Source: Halomonas eurihalina
Lineage (GTDB): Bacteria > Pseudomonadota > Gammaproteobacteria > Pseudomonadales > Halomonadaceae
Direction: 5' to 3'
Length of the DNA stretch: 64,000 nucleotides
Assembly (NCBI RefSeq): GCF_008274785.1
Contig: NZ_VTPU01000003.1
Coordinates: 181,997 to 245,996 of the forward strand
Shown: positions 49,493 through 59,885 of the stretch, piece by piece
Position numbering within the stretch: the stretch's first letter is position 1
Layout: every line of letters starts with the position of its first letter
The notes under the pieces: model-generated
Told to the model about the DNA's origin: nothing
Databases searched by the model: none
What the model saw: the letters and a program-made list of their open reading frames with translations, nothing else
Translations under genes and position numbers: made by a program

Positions 49493-50587
49493 TCAGGGAC
49501 TGCTGAAGTCGGCGGGCAGGCCCAGGAAGTTCTGGATGATGAAGAAGTGGTCTTCGAACAGGGTATCCGGCTCGAGGTCGGCGAGCGGGACCCAGCGCGC
49601 GTGGTCGCCACCCTTGACCGGCTTCAGGCGGGGTAGTTGCTGGTCCGGACGCAGGGCGAAGTAGAAAGCCTCGGCCAGGGTTCGGCCACGCCAGCTTCTA
49701 TGCGGCTCGTCGAAAAGCCGCTGGCCGCGTAATGAGCCCTTGAGCACGGGTTCCGGCACCTTGAGGCGTACCCGTTCGCGGAGTTCGCGCAGGCAGGCAT
49801 CCAGCAGGCGCTCCTGTGGATTGATGAACCCCCCGGGCAGGGCAAGGAGCCCCTTGCCCGGTGCCGCAGTGCGCTTGACCAGCAGGATGTGGCCGGACTG
49901 CACCACCACCGCGCTGACGGTGACGAAGACGGGAGGATAGGGCGCTTGTGCCCAGGCGCGTCGATATTGATCCAGCAAGCCCTGCTCCTCGACAAGTTGC
50001 TGATAGGGCTCGGTCTCGAGGAATTGCCTGATTTCGTCGATCACGCCTGGCGGCAGGTCATGGGAAGCGCCGGCGCTGGCGTAATCGGCGGCGGCCGCCG
50101 GTGAGCGGAACAGCCGCTCGCGGATCTGGCTGGCCGAGATGCCCTCGACCATCGGCACGCTGACCGATTCCCATTGAGGAAAGAGCGATAGGTAATAGCT
50201 CGATTGGCCGCGACTGGCACCGATCAGGCCGATGCGCGGCAGTCGGGCATGGCTGGGAGAGGCGATGTCGCGCACCTTGCGCTGCACGTCACGAACCCAG
50301 ACATCGTTGTTGTAGAGGGCATCGAGCAGCGGCACGATCTCGAGGCGCTCGTTGTCCTCGTCGTCGAAGGCGCTGCGCAGCATGCGGCGGCGCTCGTCGA
50401 AGCGCCAGGGGTTGCGCAGCGAGCGGGCCTGCCAGGCGGAGCCGATCAGCACGATGACCTGGCGGGCACGCTTGAGGGCCTGATGGATGACTGCCAGATG
50501 GCCGAGATGCGTGGGCTGAAAGCGGCCGATGAAGACCAGACAGTCGAAATCGTGCTCGGGGTATTCGGCGTCTGGCGTCACGCTCAT
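49493..50587 (-). CDS. Bifunctional NMN adenylyltransferase / Nudix-like protein
   Basis: 364 residues with two domains. The N-terminal NadM-type nucleotidyltransferase (about 14-190) has IGRFQPTHLGH (the H-x-G-H motif, His27 and His30) and ISASQIRERL, and should make NAD+ from NMN and ATP. The C-terminal Nudix domain (about 218-364) has a damaged box: G253-x5-E259-x7-REL-R-E271-R272, where the last metal-binding glutamate is arginine and the following glycine is also arginine. The start at 50587 matches the NadM N-terminus. No NadV partner is seen in the window. Confidence 0.9.
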   Translation of the reverse strand: MSVTPDAEYPEHDFDCLVFIGRFQPTHLGHLAVIHQALKRARQVIVLIGSAWQARSLRNPWRFDERRRMLRSAFDDEDNERLEIVPLLDALYNNDVWVRDVQRKVRDIASPSHARLPRIGLIGASRGQSSYYLSLFPQWESVSVPMVEGISASQIRERLFRSPAAAADYASAGASHDLPPGVIDEIRQFLETEPYQQLVEEQGLLDQYRRAWAQAPYPPVFVTVSAVVVQSGHILLVKRTAAPGKGLLALPGGFINPQERLLDACLRELRERVRLKVPEPVLKGSLRGQRLFDEPHRSWRGRTLAEAFYFALRPDQQLPRLKPVKGGDHARWVPLADLEPDTLFEDHFFIIQNFLGLPADFSSP

Positions 50588-50731
50588 GGCATCGCTCCGG
50601 GCAGGGAAAGTCCCATTATGGTGACCCGCTTCGTAGCACGCAATTCCCTGTCTCCGCGGGTGCTTTCCCCTCCACCTGGATGGCAGGCTTCGGTATGCTG
50701 GTACGTCAGCAAGGGAATGTGAGGAACTGCC

Positions 50732-51796
50732 GTGATCAAGCAAAGCGTGATGACCGTCTGGACTCTGGTTCGCGATTTCGTCCAATTCTGGTGGACCGTG
50801 GTCCGTGAGGCGGTGAAGCTCTGGCTGGAGCGCAATGCCTTCAGCTACGCCGGTTCGCTGGCGTTCTATACGCTGTTTTCGCTGGCGCCGACGGTCATCA
50901 TCGCGGTGACCGTGATCGGTCTGGTATTGGGCGAAGAGGCGGCCCAGGGGCAGATCGTTGCCCAGCTCGAGGGCACCATGGGAGTGAGCGCCGCCGAACT
51001 CGTGCAGAACGCCGTGGCCCAGTCGCGTATCCAGGAATCCGGGCTGATGCCGACCCTACTCGGCCTGGGCGCCCTGGTGGTCGGTGCGACCACGGTGTTC
51101 GGCCAGATGCAGTTCTCGTTGAATACGCTATGGGGCGTCACCGCGCGCCCGAGCAGCAACAGCCTGTGGATCTTCATCAAGAACCGGACCCTGTCGCTGA
51201 CCGTGGTGCTGTCGATCGGCTTCATACTGATGGTGTCGTTGGCGCTCGGGGTAATGGTCAAGGCGATGCTCAAGGCCGCCGATGGGCTGCTGCCGTTCGT
51301 CGGTTTTCTGACCAATGGCGCGGAATTCCTGGTGTCGCTGGCCCTGGTCTCGGCGCTGTTCGCGACCATCTTCAAGGTCCTGCCCGATGTGGTGCTGCGC
51401 TGGCGCGATGTGCTGGTGGGCGCGGTCGTCACTGCCTTGCTGTTCGCCGTGGGGCGTACGGCTATCTCCGTCTATCTGGCCTACACGGCCACGGCTTCCG
51501 CTTACGGCGCCGCCGGCTCGGTCGTGGTGGTGTTGCTGTGGGTCTATTACTCCTCGCTGATTCTGTTGTTCGGCGCGGCCTTCACCAAGTGTCATCTGGT
51601 GGCCAAGGGGCAGGAAGTGGTGCCGCGCAACAGTGCCGTGCTGGTCAAGCGCGAACTGCTCGACGAGGCGCAAGAGCGGTCAGGCAGGCGTCTGAAGATG
51701 CCTGCCTGGCCGCGAGCCCGCAAGAAGGAGGCGAATCCTGACGCCACTGACGACGGCAACGCCTCGCCCGAGTCGACGACCGAAGAATCCGGTTGA
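50732..51796 (+). CDS. YihY/BrkB family inner-membrane protein
   Basis: 354 residues from GTG 50732 (GTGAGGAA upstream). About six membrane helices in a YihY/BrkB domain: FSYAGSLAFYTLFSLAPTVII, LGALVVGATTVFGQMQFSLNTLWGV, PDVVLRWRDVLVGAVVTALLF and YGAAGSVVVVLLWVYYSSLILLFGAAFT. The family was named for serum resistance in Bordetella and is not an RNase BN; its function is not settled. A charged, Lys/Glu-rich cytosolic tail of about 60 residues follows. Confidence 0.92.
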   Translation: MIKQSVMTVWTLVRDFVQFWWTVVREAVKLWLERNAFSYAGSLAFYTLFSLAPTVIIAVTVIGLVLGEEAAQGQIVAQLEGTMGVSAAELVQNAVAQSRIQESGLMPTLLGLGALVVGATTVFGQMQFSLNTLWGVTARPSSNSLWIFIKNRTLSLTVVLSIGFILMVSLALGVMVKAMLKAADGLLPFVGFLTNGAEFLVSLALVSALFATIFKVLPDVVLRWRDVLVGAVVTALLFAVGRTAISVYLAYTATASAYGAAGSVVVVLLWVYYSSLILLFGAAFTKCHLVAKGQEVVPRNSAVLVKRELLDEAQERSGRRLKMPAWPRARKKEANPDATDDGNASPESTTEESG

Positions 51797-51824
51797 TGCC
51801 CGGGCGGTCGGTCGTCTCGGAGTT

Positions 51825-51880
51825 GGTTAGGCGAGCTTTCGAGCACCGCGCAACACAGCGATTTGCACGCGCAGGCTTTT
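51825..51880 (+). repeat. Intergenic repeat family B, copy 2
   Basis: GGTTAGGCGAGCTTTCG, then CACCGCGCAACACA and GCGATTTGCACGCGCAGGC, between convergent yihY-like and amino-acid dehydrogenase genes. Copy 1 is at 41243-41370 with an insertion. Confidence 0.78.
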
Positions 51881-51894
51881 AAACGGTATTTCCC

Positions 51895-52932
51895 TCAGTC
51901 GCGGAAGCGCTCCCGGGCCAGAGCGTCCGCGACGCTGCTGGGATCGCTGTCTTCCCGGCGGGCGCGTTCGAATATCTCGTCCAGGGTGGTCTCGATACCG
52001 GCGATATGCGACATGACGGCGTCCCGTCGATAATCGTGGCGTCGCTGCCAGGCGATCTCGATCACGCCGCCGGCATTGGCGACATAATCCGGGGTGTAGA
52101 GAATGCCGCGAGCCTTCAGCAGCTCGGCGATGTTCGGACTCGCCAGCTGATTGTTGGCCGCGCCGCACACCACCCGAGCCTTGAGCCGCTCGACCACGGA
52201 GGCCGAAAGGGCGGCACCCATGGCGCAGGGCGCGAAGACGTCGACATCCGCTTCGGCGATGGCCTCGGGCGCGGTGATGTCCGCCTCGAGGGACGCGGCG
52301 AGTTGACCCAGAGCGTCTCGGTCGACATCGGTCATGACCAGGCGAGCCCCGGCCTCGTGGAGCTGTCGCGCCAGTTGGGCGCCGACATGACCGACACCCT
52401 GAATGGCCACGCGCAGCCCGTCGAAATCATCGCGGCCCAGGCCGTGACGCACGGCGCTATGCATGGCGCAAAAGACGCCCTTGGCGGTGAAGGGCGAAGG
52501 GTCTCCGGAAATGCCATCGTGGCCGAGGCCGCCGACATGCTCGGTGGTCTCCGCAATCACCCGCATATCGGCTTCGCTCGAGCCGGAATCCTCGGCGGTG
52601 ATGTAGTCGCCGTTCAGCGAATTGACCAGACGGCCCATGGCGCGCAGCAATTCCGGGGGCTTGTCGTGACGTGGGTCGGCGATGATCACGGCCTTGCCAC
52701 CGCCCAGGGGCAAGTTGGCCAGTGCCGACTTGTAGGTCATGCCGCGTGACAGGCGCAGTACATCGGTCAGTGCCTCGTCGTCGCTGGCGTAGGGGTAGAT
52801 GCGCAGGCCGCCCAGTGCAGGGCCTCGCTGGGTGTCGTGGATAGCGATGATGGCGCGCAGACCGCTCGAGGCATCGGCGCCGAAGACGATACGCTGGTGG
52901 TGGTCGAATTCGGGGTGAGAGAAGACCGTCAT
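51895..52932 (-). CDS. Leucine/phenylalanine/valine dehydrogenase family enzyme
   Basis: NAD-dependent oxidative deaminase of branched-chain or aromatic amino acids. 345 residues. The Glu/Leu/Phe/Val dehydrogenase signature LPLGGGKAVI with the preceding catalytic lysine (TYKSALANL) is present, then the nucleotide motif VAIQGVGHVGAQLARQL and late PDYVANAGGVIEIAWQ. GPALGGLRI near the N-terminus is typical of leucine dehydrogenase. Substrate is not fixed by sequence. Convergent with yihY; divergent from acylphosphatase. Confidence 0.9.
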   Translation of the reverse strand: MTVFSHPEFDHHQRIVFGADASSGLRAIIAIHDTQRGPALGGLRIYPYASDDEALTDVLRLSRGMTYKSALANLPLGGGKAVIIADPRHDKPPELLRAMGRLVNSLNGDYITAEDSGSSEADMRVIAETTEHVGGLGHDGISGDPSPFTAKGVFCAMHSAVRHGLGRDDFDGLRVAIQGVGHVGAQLARQLHEAGARLVMTDVDRDALGQLAASLEADITAPEAIAEADVDVFAPCAMGAALSASVVERLKARVVCGAANNQLASPNIAELLKARGILYTPDYVANAGGVIEIAWQRRHDYRRDAVMSHIAGIETTLDEIFERARREDSDPSSVADALARERFRD

Positions 52933-53089
52933 GATGAAGACTCCCTTTTGAGGATGCTTGTTGTGGGCTGTCGTCCGGGTAGGACGAGCGCGACATCGCG
53001 GTGGCTTTTGGCCGGGCGATGTCCTTGTGTCATCTTAACGACTAGTCTCTCGAATCAGTAGCGGGTTATCCGACGCGGGAGGAGACGGC

Positions 53090-53362
53090 ATGGAAAGGCA
53101 TTGCGTGAAGGCCTTGGTGACCGGCAAGGTCCAGGGTGTCTGGTATCGACGCGCGACCCAAGAGAAAGCGCTGCAGGCCGGGGTGACTGGTCATGCGCGC
53201 AATCTTCCCGATGGGCGTGTCGAGGTATTGATGTGCGGTCGTGCTGAAGCGGTGCGGGAGCTTGGCGAATGGCTCTGGACGGGGCCACCCGATGCCCGGG
53301 TGACCCATGTCGAACTGGAAGGCGTGGAAGCGCATGAGCCGGATACCTTCACAACCGGCTGA
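53090..53362 (+). CDS. acyP: Acylphosphatase
   Basis: 90 residues. Hydrolyses acyl phosphates such as carbamoyl- and acetyl-phosphate. The active-site signature GKVQGVWYRRATQEKA contains the catalytic arginine, and HARNLPDGRVEVLMCG contains the catalytic asparagine. A strong Shine-Dalgarno (GGAGGAG) lies 6 nt before the ATG. It converges on the nucleoside hydrolase gene with only 6 bp between stops. Confidence 0.94.
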   Translation: MERHCVKALVTGKVQGVWYRRATQEKALQAGVTGHARNLPDGRVEVLMCGRAEAVRELGEWLWTGPPDARVTHVELEGVEAHEPDTFTTG

Positions 53363-53368
53363 AGCCCA

Positions 53369-54310
53369 TCAGGCGAGGGTTGCGGTGATCCACTCGACGA
53401 CGGCGTCGCCATCGACGCCGAGACAGACATCGGCCAGCGGAGTCTGTGACCAGCGTGGTTCGATGTAGCCGCGATTTTCCGGTGCGAAGATGGTCTGGCC
53501 CTCGGCCTCGCCCTCGGTAGCCACGTTGAGATGGCCGCGATGAGTGGTGAACAGCTCCGGCTTGACCAGCCAGGCCAGGGCGCAGCTATCGTGAGGGCAG
53601 CAGCCGTCGATGCCCAGCATCTCCTGGTAGAAGGCGCGATAAAACGCATAGCTGCCGGCCAACACCTGGCCGAGCTTGCCTTGGCCGGCTTCGATGCGCG
53701 CCATGTGCGAAGGCGTGAGAACGCAGCGGTGAGTCACGTCGAGGCCTACCATGACCAGCGGCCAGCCGGCGGTCAGTACCCGGGCGGCGGCGTGAGGGTC
53801 GTTGAAGATATTGGCTTCGGCCACAGGCGTGACATTGCCGCCTTCGCGGATTGAACCGCCCATCACCACCACCTGCTTGACCTTGTCGACCAGCGTGGGG
53901 TCGAGCTGCAGGGCGGCGGCCAGATTGCCGAGCGGGCCGACAGCGACCAGCGAGACTTCGCCAGGGCGCGCGTTGATGGTGTCGACGATGAACTGGGCGG
54001 CGCTGCGCGATTCGGCCTGCCCCTGCAGGCTCGGCAACTCGATATCGCCGAGGCCGTTGGCGCCGTGGATGTGGGCCGGCGCCGGGTGGCGGGGCTTGAC
54101 CAGCGGTGCCGCCGCCCCCTGGGCCACGGGAATCGACTTGTCGGCCAGTTCGGCCAGCAGCAGGGCGTTGTGGGTCGCGGTGCTGACATCCACGTTGCCA
54201 TAGGTCGTGGTCATGCCCAGCAGTTCGATCTCCGGGTGCGCCAGGGCGATGGCGATCGCCTGGGCGTCGTCCACGCCCGGATCGGTATCGAAGATGATTG
54301 GATGTGTCAT
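53369..54310 (-). CDS. Nucleoside hydrolase (ribonucleoside type)
   Basis: Calcium-dependent N-ribohydrolase that splits nucleosides to base and ribose. 313 residues. The N-terminal DTDPGVDDAQAIAIAL is the family calcium-binding motif; VAVGPLGNLAAALQ, GGSIREGGNVTPVAEANIFNDPHAA and CPHDSCALAWLVKPELF (late Asp ligand) follow. Purine or pyrimidine preference is not certain. Ribokinase lies 193 bp upstream on the same strand, separated by an inverted family A repeat; together they would turn nucleosides into ribose-5-phosphate. Confidence 0.93.
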   Translation of the reverse strand: MTHPIIFDTDPGVDDAQAIAIALAHPEIELLGMTTTYGNVDVSTATHNALLLAELADKSIPVAQGAAAPLVKPRHPAPAHIHGANGLGDIELPSLQGQAESRSAAQFIVDTINARPGEVSLVAVGPLGNLAAALQLDPTLVDKVKQVVVMGGSIREGGNVTPVAEANIFNDPHAAARVLTAGWPLVMVGLDVTHRCVLTPSHMARIEAGQGKLGQVLAGSYAFYRAFYQEMLGIDGCCPHDSCALAWLVKPELFTTHRGHLNVATEGEAEGQTIFAPENRGYIEPRWSQTPLADVCLGVDGDAVVEWITATLA

Positions 54311-54349
54311 GGTGGTTCCTTGTCCGGGTTGAGGAGACTTTCAAAACCC

Positions 54350-54477
54350 AATGGGGCTTTTCGGCGACAAGCCCCGAAGTGTCGGACCATCGCGAGAGCG
54401 CTGTGACCCCTTCCCTGGGTGCTACCTTTGCCATCCATGACAAAGGACCCTCGCGTCGTCTTATCCTCGGCGCCCAC
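54350..54477 (-). repeat. Structured intergenic repeat, family A copy 4 (inverted)
   Basis: On the minus strand it carries GCGAGGGTCC, the hairpin TTTGTCATGGATGGCAAAG, core GGTAGCACCCAGGGAAGGGG, ACAGCGCTCTCGCG and the GGTCCGACACTTCGGGGCTT tail, which ends in a 7-bp hairpin GGGGCTT/AAGCCCC (54353-54375). It links the 5' part of copy 1 and the 3' part of copy 3 and is the most complete copy. Located between ribokinase and nucleoside hydrolase. Confidence 0.85.
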
Positions 54478-54503
54478 TGCCATTGAAAGCTTGGAAATGC
54501 GCT

Positions 54504-55403
54504 CTAAGTGTCCTGGTCAAGCAGGGCTTCTACATCGGCAAGCTCAGGGATGCTCTCGGTGGCACCGAGGCGCTGGACGCCGATGGCGGCAGCGGTGGCG
54601 GCGCGCTCGAGACAGGCTTCCGTCGGCATCCCGGCCTGCCGGGCGGCGAGATAGTAACCGATGAAGGTGTCGCCGGCGGCCGTGGTGTCGCGTGGAGTGA
54701 CCGGCAGGGGCGGCTGGAAGCGTCGGGTCTCGCCATGCTGATACCAGGCGCCTTCGCCACCCAGGGTCAGCACTGTCTCCGTAGCGGGCAGACGGTCGGC
54801 GAGGGCGTCGAGCAGCTCCTTCGACGGCGTTCCTTCCGCACACCCGGTGAGTTCCTCGGCTTCACCGCGATTGACGAATAGCAGTTGGCAGAGTTCCAGC
54901 GGCAGGGACGCCACGTCCTCGGTCATCGGAGCCGGGTTGAAGGCGATGTTCAAGCCTCTGGCGTGGGCGCGTTCGAGTACCATGGCCAGCGCATTGCATT
55001 CGTTCTGGGCGAGCAGCCAGTCGCCCGGATCGGCGGCTTCGATCAGTTCGTCCAGTGTGGCTTCGCTGAAGCCATGGTTGGCGCCGGGGAAGAGCAGGAT
55101 GGCGTTTTCACCTTGATCGTCGACCTGAATGATGGCGTGGCCGCCTGGCTCGTCGACGAGGGCAATGGTCTTGGTGTCCACGCCTGCCTGAGCCAGCAAC
55201 TCCTTGGCCCAGGCATCATTCCGGCCGAGCCGCCCCCAGTGACGAATGCGGCCGCCGGCGCGGGCCATGGCCAGCGATTGATTGGCACCCTTGCCACCCA
55301 AGCCGACACGGTAGTCATGCCCGGCAAGGGTTTCGCCCGGGCGGACCAGGTGGGGGACACGATAGAAGTGGTCGAGGTTGATCGAACCGAAATTATGCAG
55401 CAT
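54504..55403 (-). CDS. rbsK: Ribokinase
   Basis: Phosphorylates ribose to ribose-5-phosphate with ATP (PfkB family). 299 residues. N-terminal NFGSINLDHFYRVPHLVRPGETL and GGKGANQSLAMARAG (signature 1); C-terminal TPRDTTAAGDTFIGYYLAA contains the catalytic aspartate, with AAGD where GAGD is usual. No ribose transporter is adjacent; the downstream nucleoside hydrolase suggests the ribose comes from nucleosides. Confidence 0.93.
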   Translation of the reverse strand: MLHNFGSINLDHFYRVPHLVRPGETLAGHDYRVGLGGKGANQSLAMARAGGRIRHWGRLGRNDAWAKELLAQAGVDTKTIALVDEPGGHAIIQVDDQGENAILLFPGANHGFSEATLDELIEAADPGDWLLAQNECNALAMVLERAHARGLNIAFNPAPMTEDVASLPLELCQLLFVNRGEAEELTGCAEGTPSKELLDALADRLPATETVLTLGGEGAWYQHGETRRFQPPLPVTPRDTTAAGDTFIGYYLAARQAGMPTEACLERAATAAAIGVQRLGATESIPELADVEALLDQDT

Positions 55404-55510
55404 GCGCCGACGTCCGAATTGATGTCAGGAGATTGAGCGAAAGGGGATTGATGGAGCATGAGTATCCAAGCCCGAAAGCACAGGCGCAACCTGTATACTT
55501 ATATCATATC

Positions 55511-55529
55511 GATTTTATACCGTTATCTT
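55511..55529 (+). repeat. 19-bp exact repeat, copy 2
   Basis: GATTTTATACCGTTATCTT, identical to 27728-27746, in the AT-rich gap between rbsK and the dehydrogenase gene. The gap (55404-55612) shows no gene. Confidence 0.7.
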
Positions 55530-55612
55530 CTCTCGTATCACAGCTCCAGGCTAACTCTGCATCAGATCTCGAGAAATTCGACAGCAGGGCGATTACCACG
55601 TCTTAAATAAGC

Positions 55613-56539
55613 TCAGTCCAGCGCCATGAGGTTCCGAGCCGTCAGTTCAACAATACGTTGGCGAGCTTCAGGGGCGATCCAGGCGTTGTGCGGCGTCACT
55701 ATCAGGTTGAGTGACTCAGTGAGGGCGTCCAGCAGGGGATGACCGTCCCGGGGCGGCTCTTCGGGTAGCACATCGACCCCGAGGCCACCCAAGCGGTCTT
55801 CACGGAGTGCGGCCAGGGCGGCATTTTCGTCGATGATGCCGCCTCGAGCACAGTTGATCAGCAGTGCAGAAGGCTTGAACCGGGCGAGCATGGCAGCGTC
55901 GATCAGGTGATGGGTGGCCTCGGTCAGCGGGCAGTGCAGGCTGAGCACATCGGCCGACGGGGCCAGGTCGGCGAGGCTGGGACGGTGATCATCATGCCCA
56001 CCCGGCCGTGCGGCAAAGCTCACGTTCATGCCTAGCCCTTCGGCAAGTTTCGCCACGCGGTTGCCGAGTTCCCCCTGGCCGACGATCACCAAATGCTTGC
56101 CTTCGAGCTGCAGGGTCCGGTGCTCCAACAGGCAGAAGAAGGGGCTCGTATTCCAGCGCCCTCGGGCGACATCGTCCTGATAGCGTGGCAACCGGGCGGC
56201 GAGGGCGAGGATCATCATCAGGCTGTGCTGGGCCACGCTGGCCGTGCCGTAGGCGGTGACGTTGCGTACGCGAATGCCCAATCGCTCGGCAGCACTCATG
56301 TCGATGTTATTGGTGCCGGTAGCCAGCACGCAGATCAGACGTAGCCGGGGCAGGGCCTCCAGGGTCTCGGCGCTCAGCTTTACCTTGTTGACGATGGCCA
56401 CATCGGCTTCGGCGAGCCGTTTGGTGGCCTCGTCGGCGGACGTGAAGTCGTGACGGGTCAGGCGGCTGACCCGGTTCTCGATAGGCGAGAGGTCGATATC
56501 CGGGCCGAGACTGGCGGCATCGAGAATGACAGCATGCAT
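55613..56539 (-). CDS. D-2-hydroxyacid dehydrogenase (glycerate/hydroxypyruvate type)
   Basis: NAD(P)-dependent dehydrogenase of 308 residues. The Rossmann motif is in VIVGQGELGNRVAKLAEGLGM; catalytic residues are Arg in LINCARGGIIDENAAL, Glu in DVLPEEPP and His in VTPHNAWI. ATGTNNIDM and VTAYGTASVAQHSL match glycerate dehydrogenase-like members (HprA). The exact substrate is not determined. It lies upstream of rbsK on the same strand with a 209-bp gap and is divergent from the FmdB gene. Confidence 0.92.
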   Translation of the reverse strand: MHAVILDAASLGPDIDLSPIENRVSRLTRHDFTSADEATKRLAEADVAIVNKVKLSAETLEALPRLRLICVLATGTNNIDMSAAERLGIRVRNVTAYGTASVAQHSLMMILALAARLPRYQDDVARGRWNTSPFFCLLEHRTLQLEGKHLVIVGQGELGNRVAKLAEGLGMNVSFAARPGGHDDHRPSLADLAPSADVLSLHCPLTEATHHLIDAAMLARFKPSALLINCARGGIIDENAALAALREDRLGGLGVDVLPEEPPRDGHPLLDALTESLNLIVTPHNAWIAPEARQRIVELTARNLMALD

Positions 56540-56744
56540 GATGAGATCCTTGTATCGACGACAGTGGCGGGGCGCTCCCCGGGGCTGGGCCTCGGGGCAT
56601 CCAACGGGCTATAATGTCCGACCTTCGCGTCAGGCTTGGAATATCCGCAGGCCGACCCTATATCGCACAACGATGCGGAACGAGCATCGCGACCGCGCAC
56701 CATCGCGGCGCTCATGGGACATCGTTACCGGGAGAATCACGACC

Positions 56745-57005
56745 ATGCCCATCTACGAATATGAGTGCAAGGCCTGCGGCCATCGTCTGGAAAAACTGCA
56801 GAAGCTCAATGCCGCTCCGTTGACCGACTGCCCGGCCTGCGATCAGGCTGAGCTGGGTCGCCTGGTATCCGCCGCGGGCTTCCGTCTGGCCGGCGGTGGC
56901 TGGTACGAGACCGATTTCAAGACCGGTAGCAAGAAGAATCTGGCCGGTGGCAACGAGAACGGCAAGACCGCCGAGACATCGAGCAAGGACGGAACGGCGG
57001 CTTGA
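56745..57005 (+). CDS. FmdB-family zinc ribbon protein
   Basis: 86 residues. An N-terminal zinc ribbon with two CxxC knuckles ([28 protein letters not shown]) and a flexible lysine/serine-rich tail. Such genes commonly precede aspS in proteobacteria, as here (58 bp gap). Function is unknown; regulatory or ribosome-related roles have been proposed only loosely. The start at 56745 has GGGAGAA about 11 nt upstream; the longer upstream frame is not homologous. Confidence 0.9.
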   Translation: MPIYEYECKACGHRLEKLQKLNAAPLTDCPACDQAELGRLVSAAGFRLAGGGWYETDFKTGSKKNLAGGNENGKTAETSSKDGTAA

Positions 57006-57063
57006 GCCGTGCCGCCTTGCCGTTTCACATTTCCACGGAACACGAAACAGAACGGGATACAAC

Positions 57064-58845
<1,782 letters not shown>

Positions 58846-58876
58846 TGGCGCCGAGGCGTTCATCGTCATCATGCGA

Positions 58877-58900
58877 ACCGGCGCCCAAGAGGCGCCGGTC
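58877..58900 (+). terminator. Hairpin after aspS
   Basis: Perfect 9-bp stem ACCGGCGCC / GGCGCCGGT with loop CAAGA, followed by CTCGT. Weak T content, so possibly partial termination before yebC. Confidence 0.6.
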
Positions 58901-58946
58901 TCGTATGCGGGCGGCATGAATCCACTAACTCGAACGAGGGAGTTCC

Positions 58947-59699
58947 ATGGCAGGTCACAGCAAGTGGGCCAATATCAAGCATCGCAAGGCTGCCCAGGAC
59001 GCCAAGCGAGGCAAGATCTTCACCAAGTTGATCCGTGAGCTGAGCGTGGCCGCGCGCCATGGTGGTGGCGAGCCGGACGACAATCCCCGTCTGCGCGCCG
59101 CCATCGACAAGGCCCTGGCCAACAACATGACCAAGGACACCATCCAGCGCGCGGTGGATCGGGGGGCTGGCAATACCGAAGGCGACGACATGGAAGAAGT
59201 CGTCTACGAGGGTTATGGCCCAGAAGGGGTCGCTGTGATGGTCGAGGCGATGACCGATAACCGTAATCGGACCGTCTCCGAGGTGCGACATGCCTTCAAC
59301 AAGCAGGGTGGCAATCTCGGCACTACCGGTTCAGTGGCCTTCATGTTCCATCGCCAGGGCCGTCTGACGCTGCCGGAAGGCGCGACCGAAGAGGCCGCCA
59401 TGGAGGCGACCCTGGAGGCCGAGCCCGAGGAAATCGAGACCCTCGAGGACGGCCGCCTCGAAGTGGTGACCACGCCGGACAGCTTCGGTGTGGTCAAGGA
59501 TGCCCTGGTCGAGGCAGGCCTTGAGCCGACGGCCAGCGATGTCGGCCTGTATCCGGATAACTACGCCAAAATCGAGGATGTTGAGCTGGGCCAGCGCATC
59601 ATCAAGCTGGTAGATCGGCTCGAGGACCTGGATGATGTGCAGAATGTTTACACTAATGCCGACTTTTCCGATGCCATCATGGATGAGTTGCAGGAGTGA
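58947..59699 (+). CDS. yebC: YebC/PmpR family translation or transcription factor
   Basis: 250 residues, usual length. MAGHSKWANIKHRKAAQDAKRGKIFTKLIREL is the family N-terminus, followed by IDKALANNMTKDTIQRAV, YEGYGPEGVAVMVEAMTDNRNRTV and NLGTTGSVAFMF. YebC was long annotated as a transcriptional regulator; recent work points to a role on ribosomes at proline-rich stretches. It sits between aspS and ruvC, the classic location. Confidence 0.95.
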   Translation: MAGHSKWANIKHRKAAQDAKRGKIFTKLIRELSVAARHGGGEPDDNPRLRAAIDKALANNMTKDTIQRAVDRGAGNTEGDDMEEVVYEGYGPEGVAVMVEAMTDNRNRTVSEVRHAFNKQGGNLGTTGSVAFMFHRQGRLTLPEGATEEAAMEATLEAEPEEIETLEDGRLEVVTTPDSFGVVKDALVEAGLEPTASDVGLYPDNYAKIEDVELGQRIIKLVDRLEDLDDVQNVYTNADFSDAIMDELQE

Positions 59700-59774
59700 A
59701 ATCGTGCACCGATGCGCTATCGATCTGGCGTTGATGCCATCCTCGAGTCACTGCGTGAAAGCTAAGGGCTCGGA

Positions 59775-59885
59775 TATGAGGAGTAATCGGTGAGTATGAG
59801 GAGTAATGGCTCAGTGATTCATGCCGTTGGCAAGATGTGGCGAGATCGCTTTTGCCTCTTTCGGCCAGGGAAGCGGCAATGCTGA
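59775..59885 (+). promoter_or_regulatory. ruvC leader with duplicated ribosome-binding-like segment
   Basis: TATGAGGAGTAAT occurs twice (59775-59787, 59795-59807) with a 20-bp period. The first GAGGAG precedes a GTG (59790) that opens a 31-codon frame ending at TGA 59883-59885, which overlaps the ruvC start. It could be a coupling leader ORF or chance. Confidence 0.25.
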
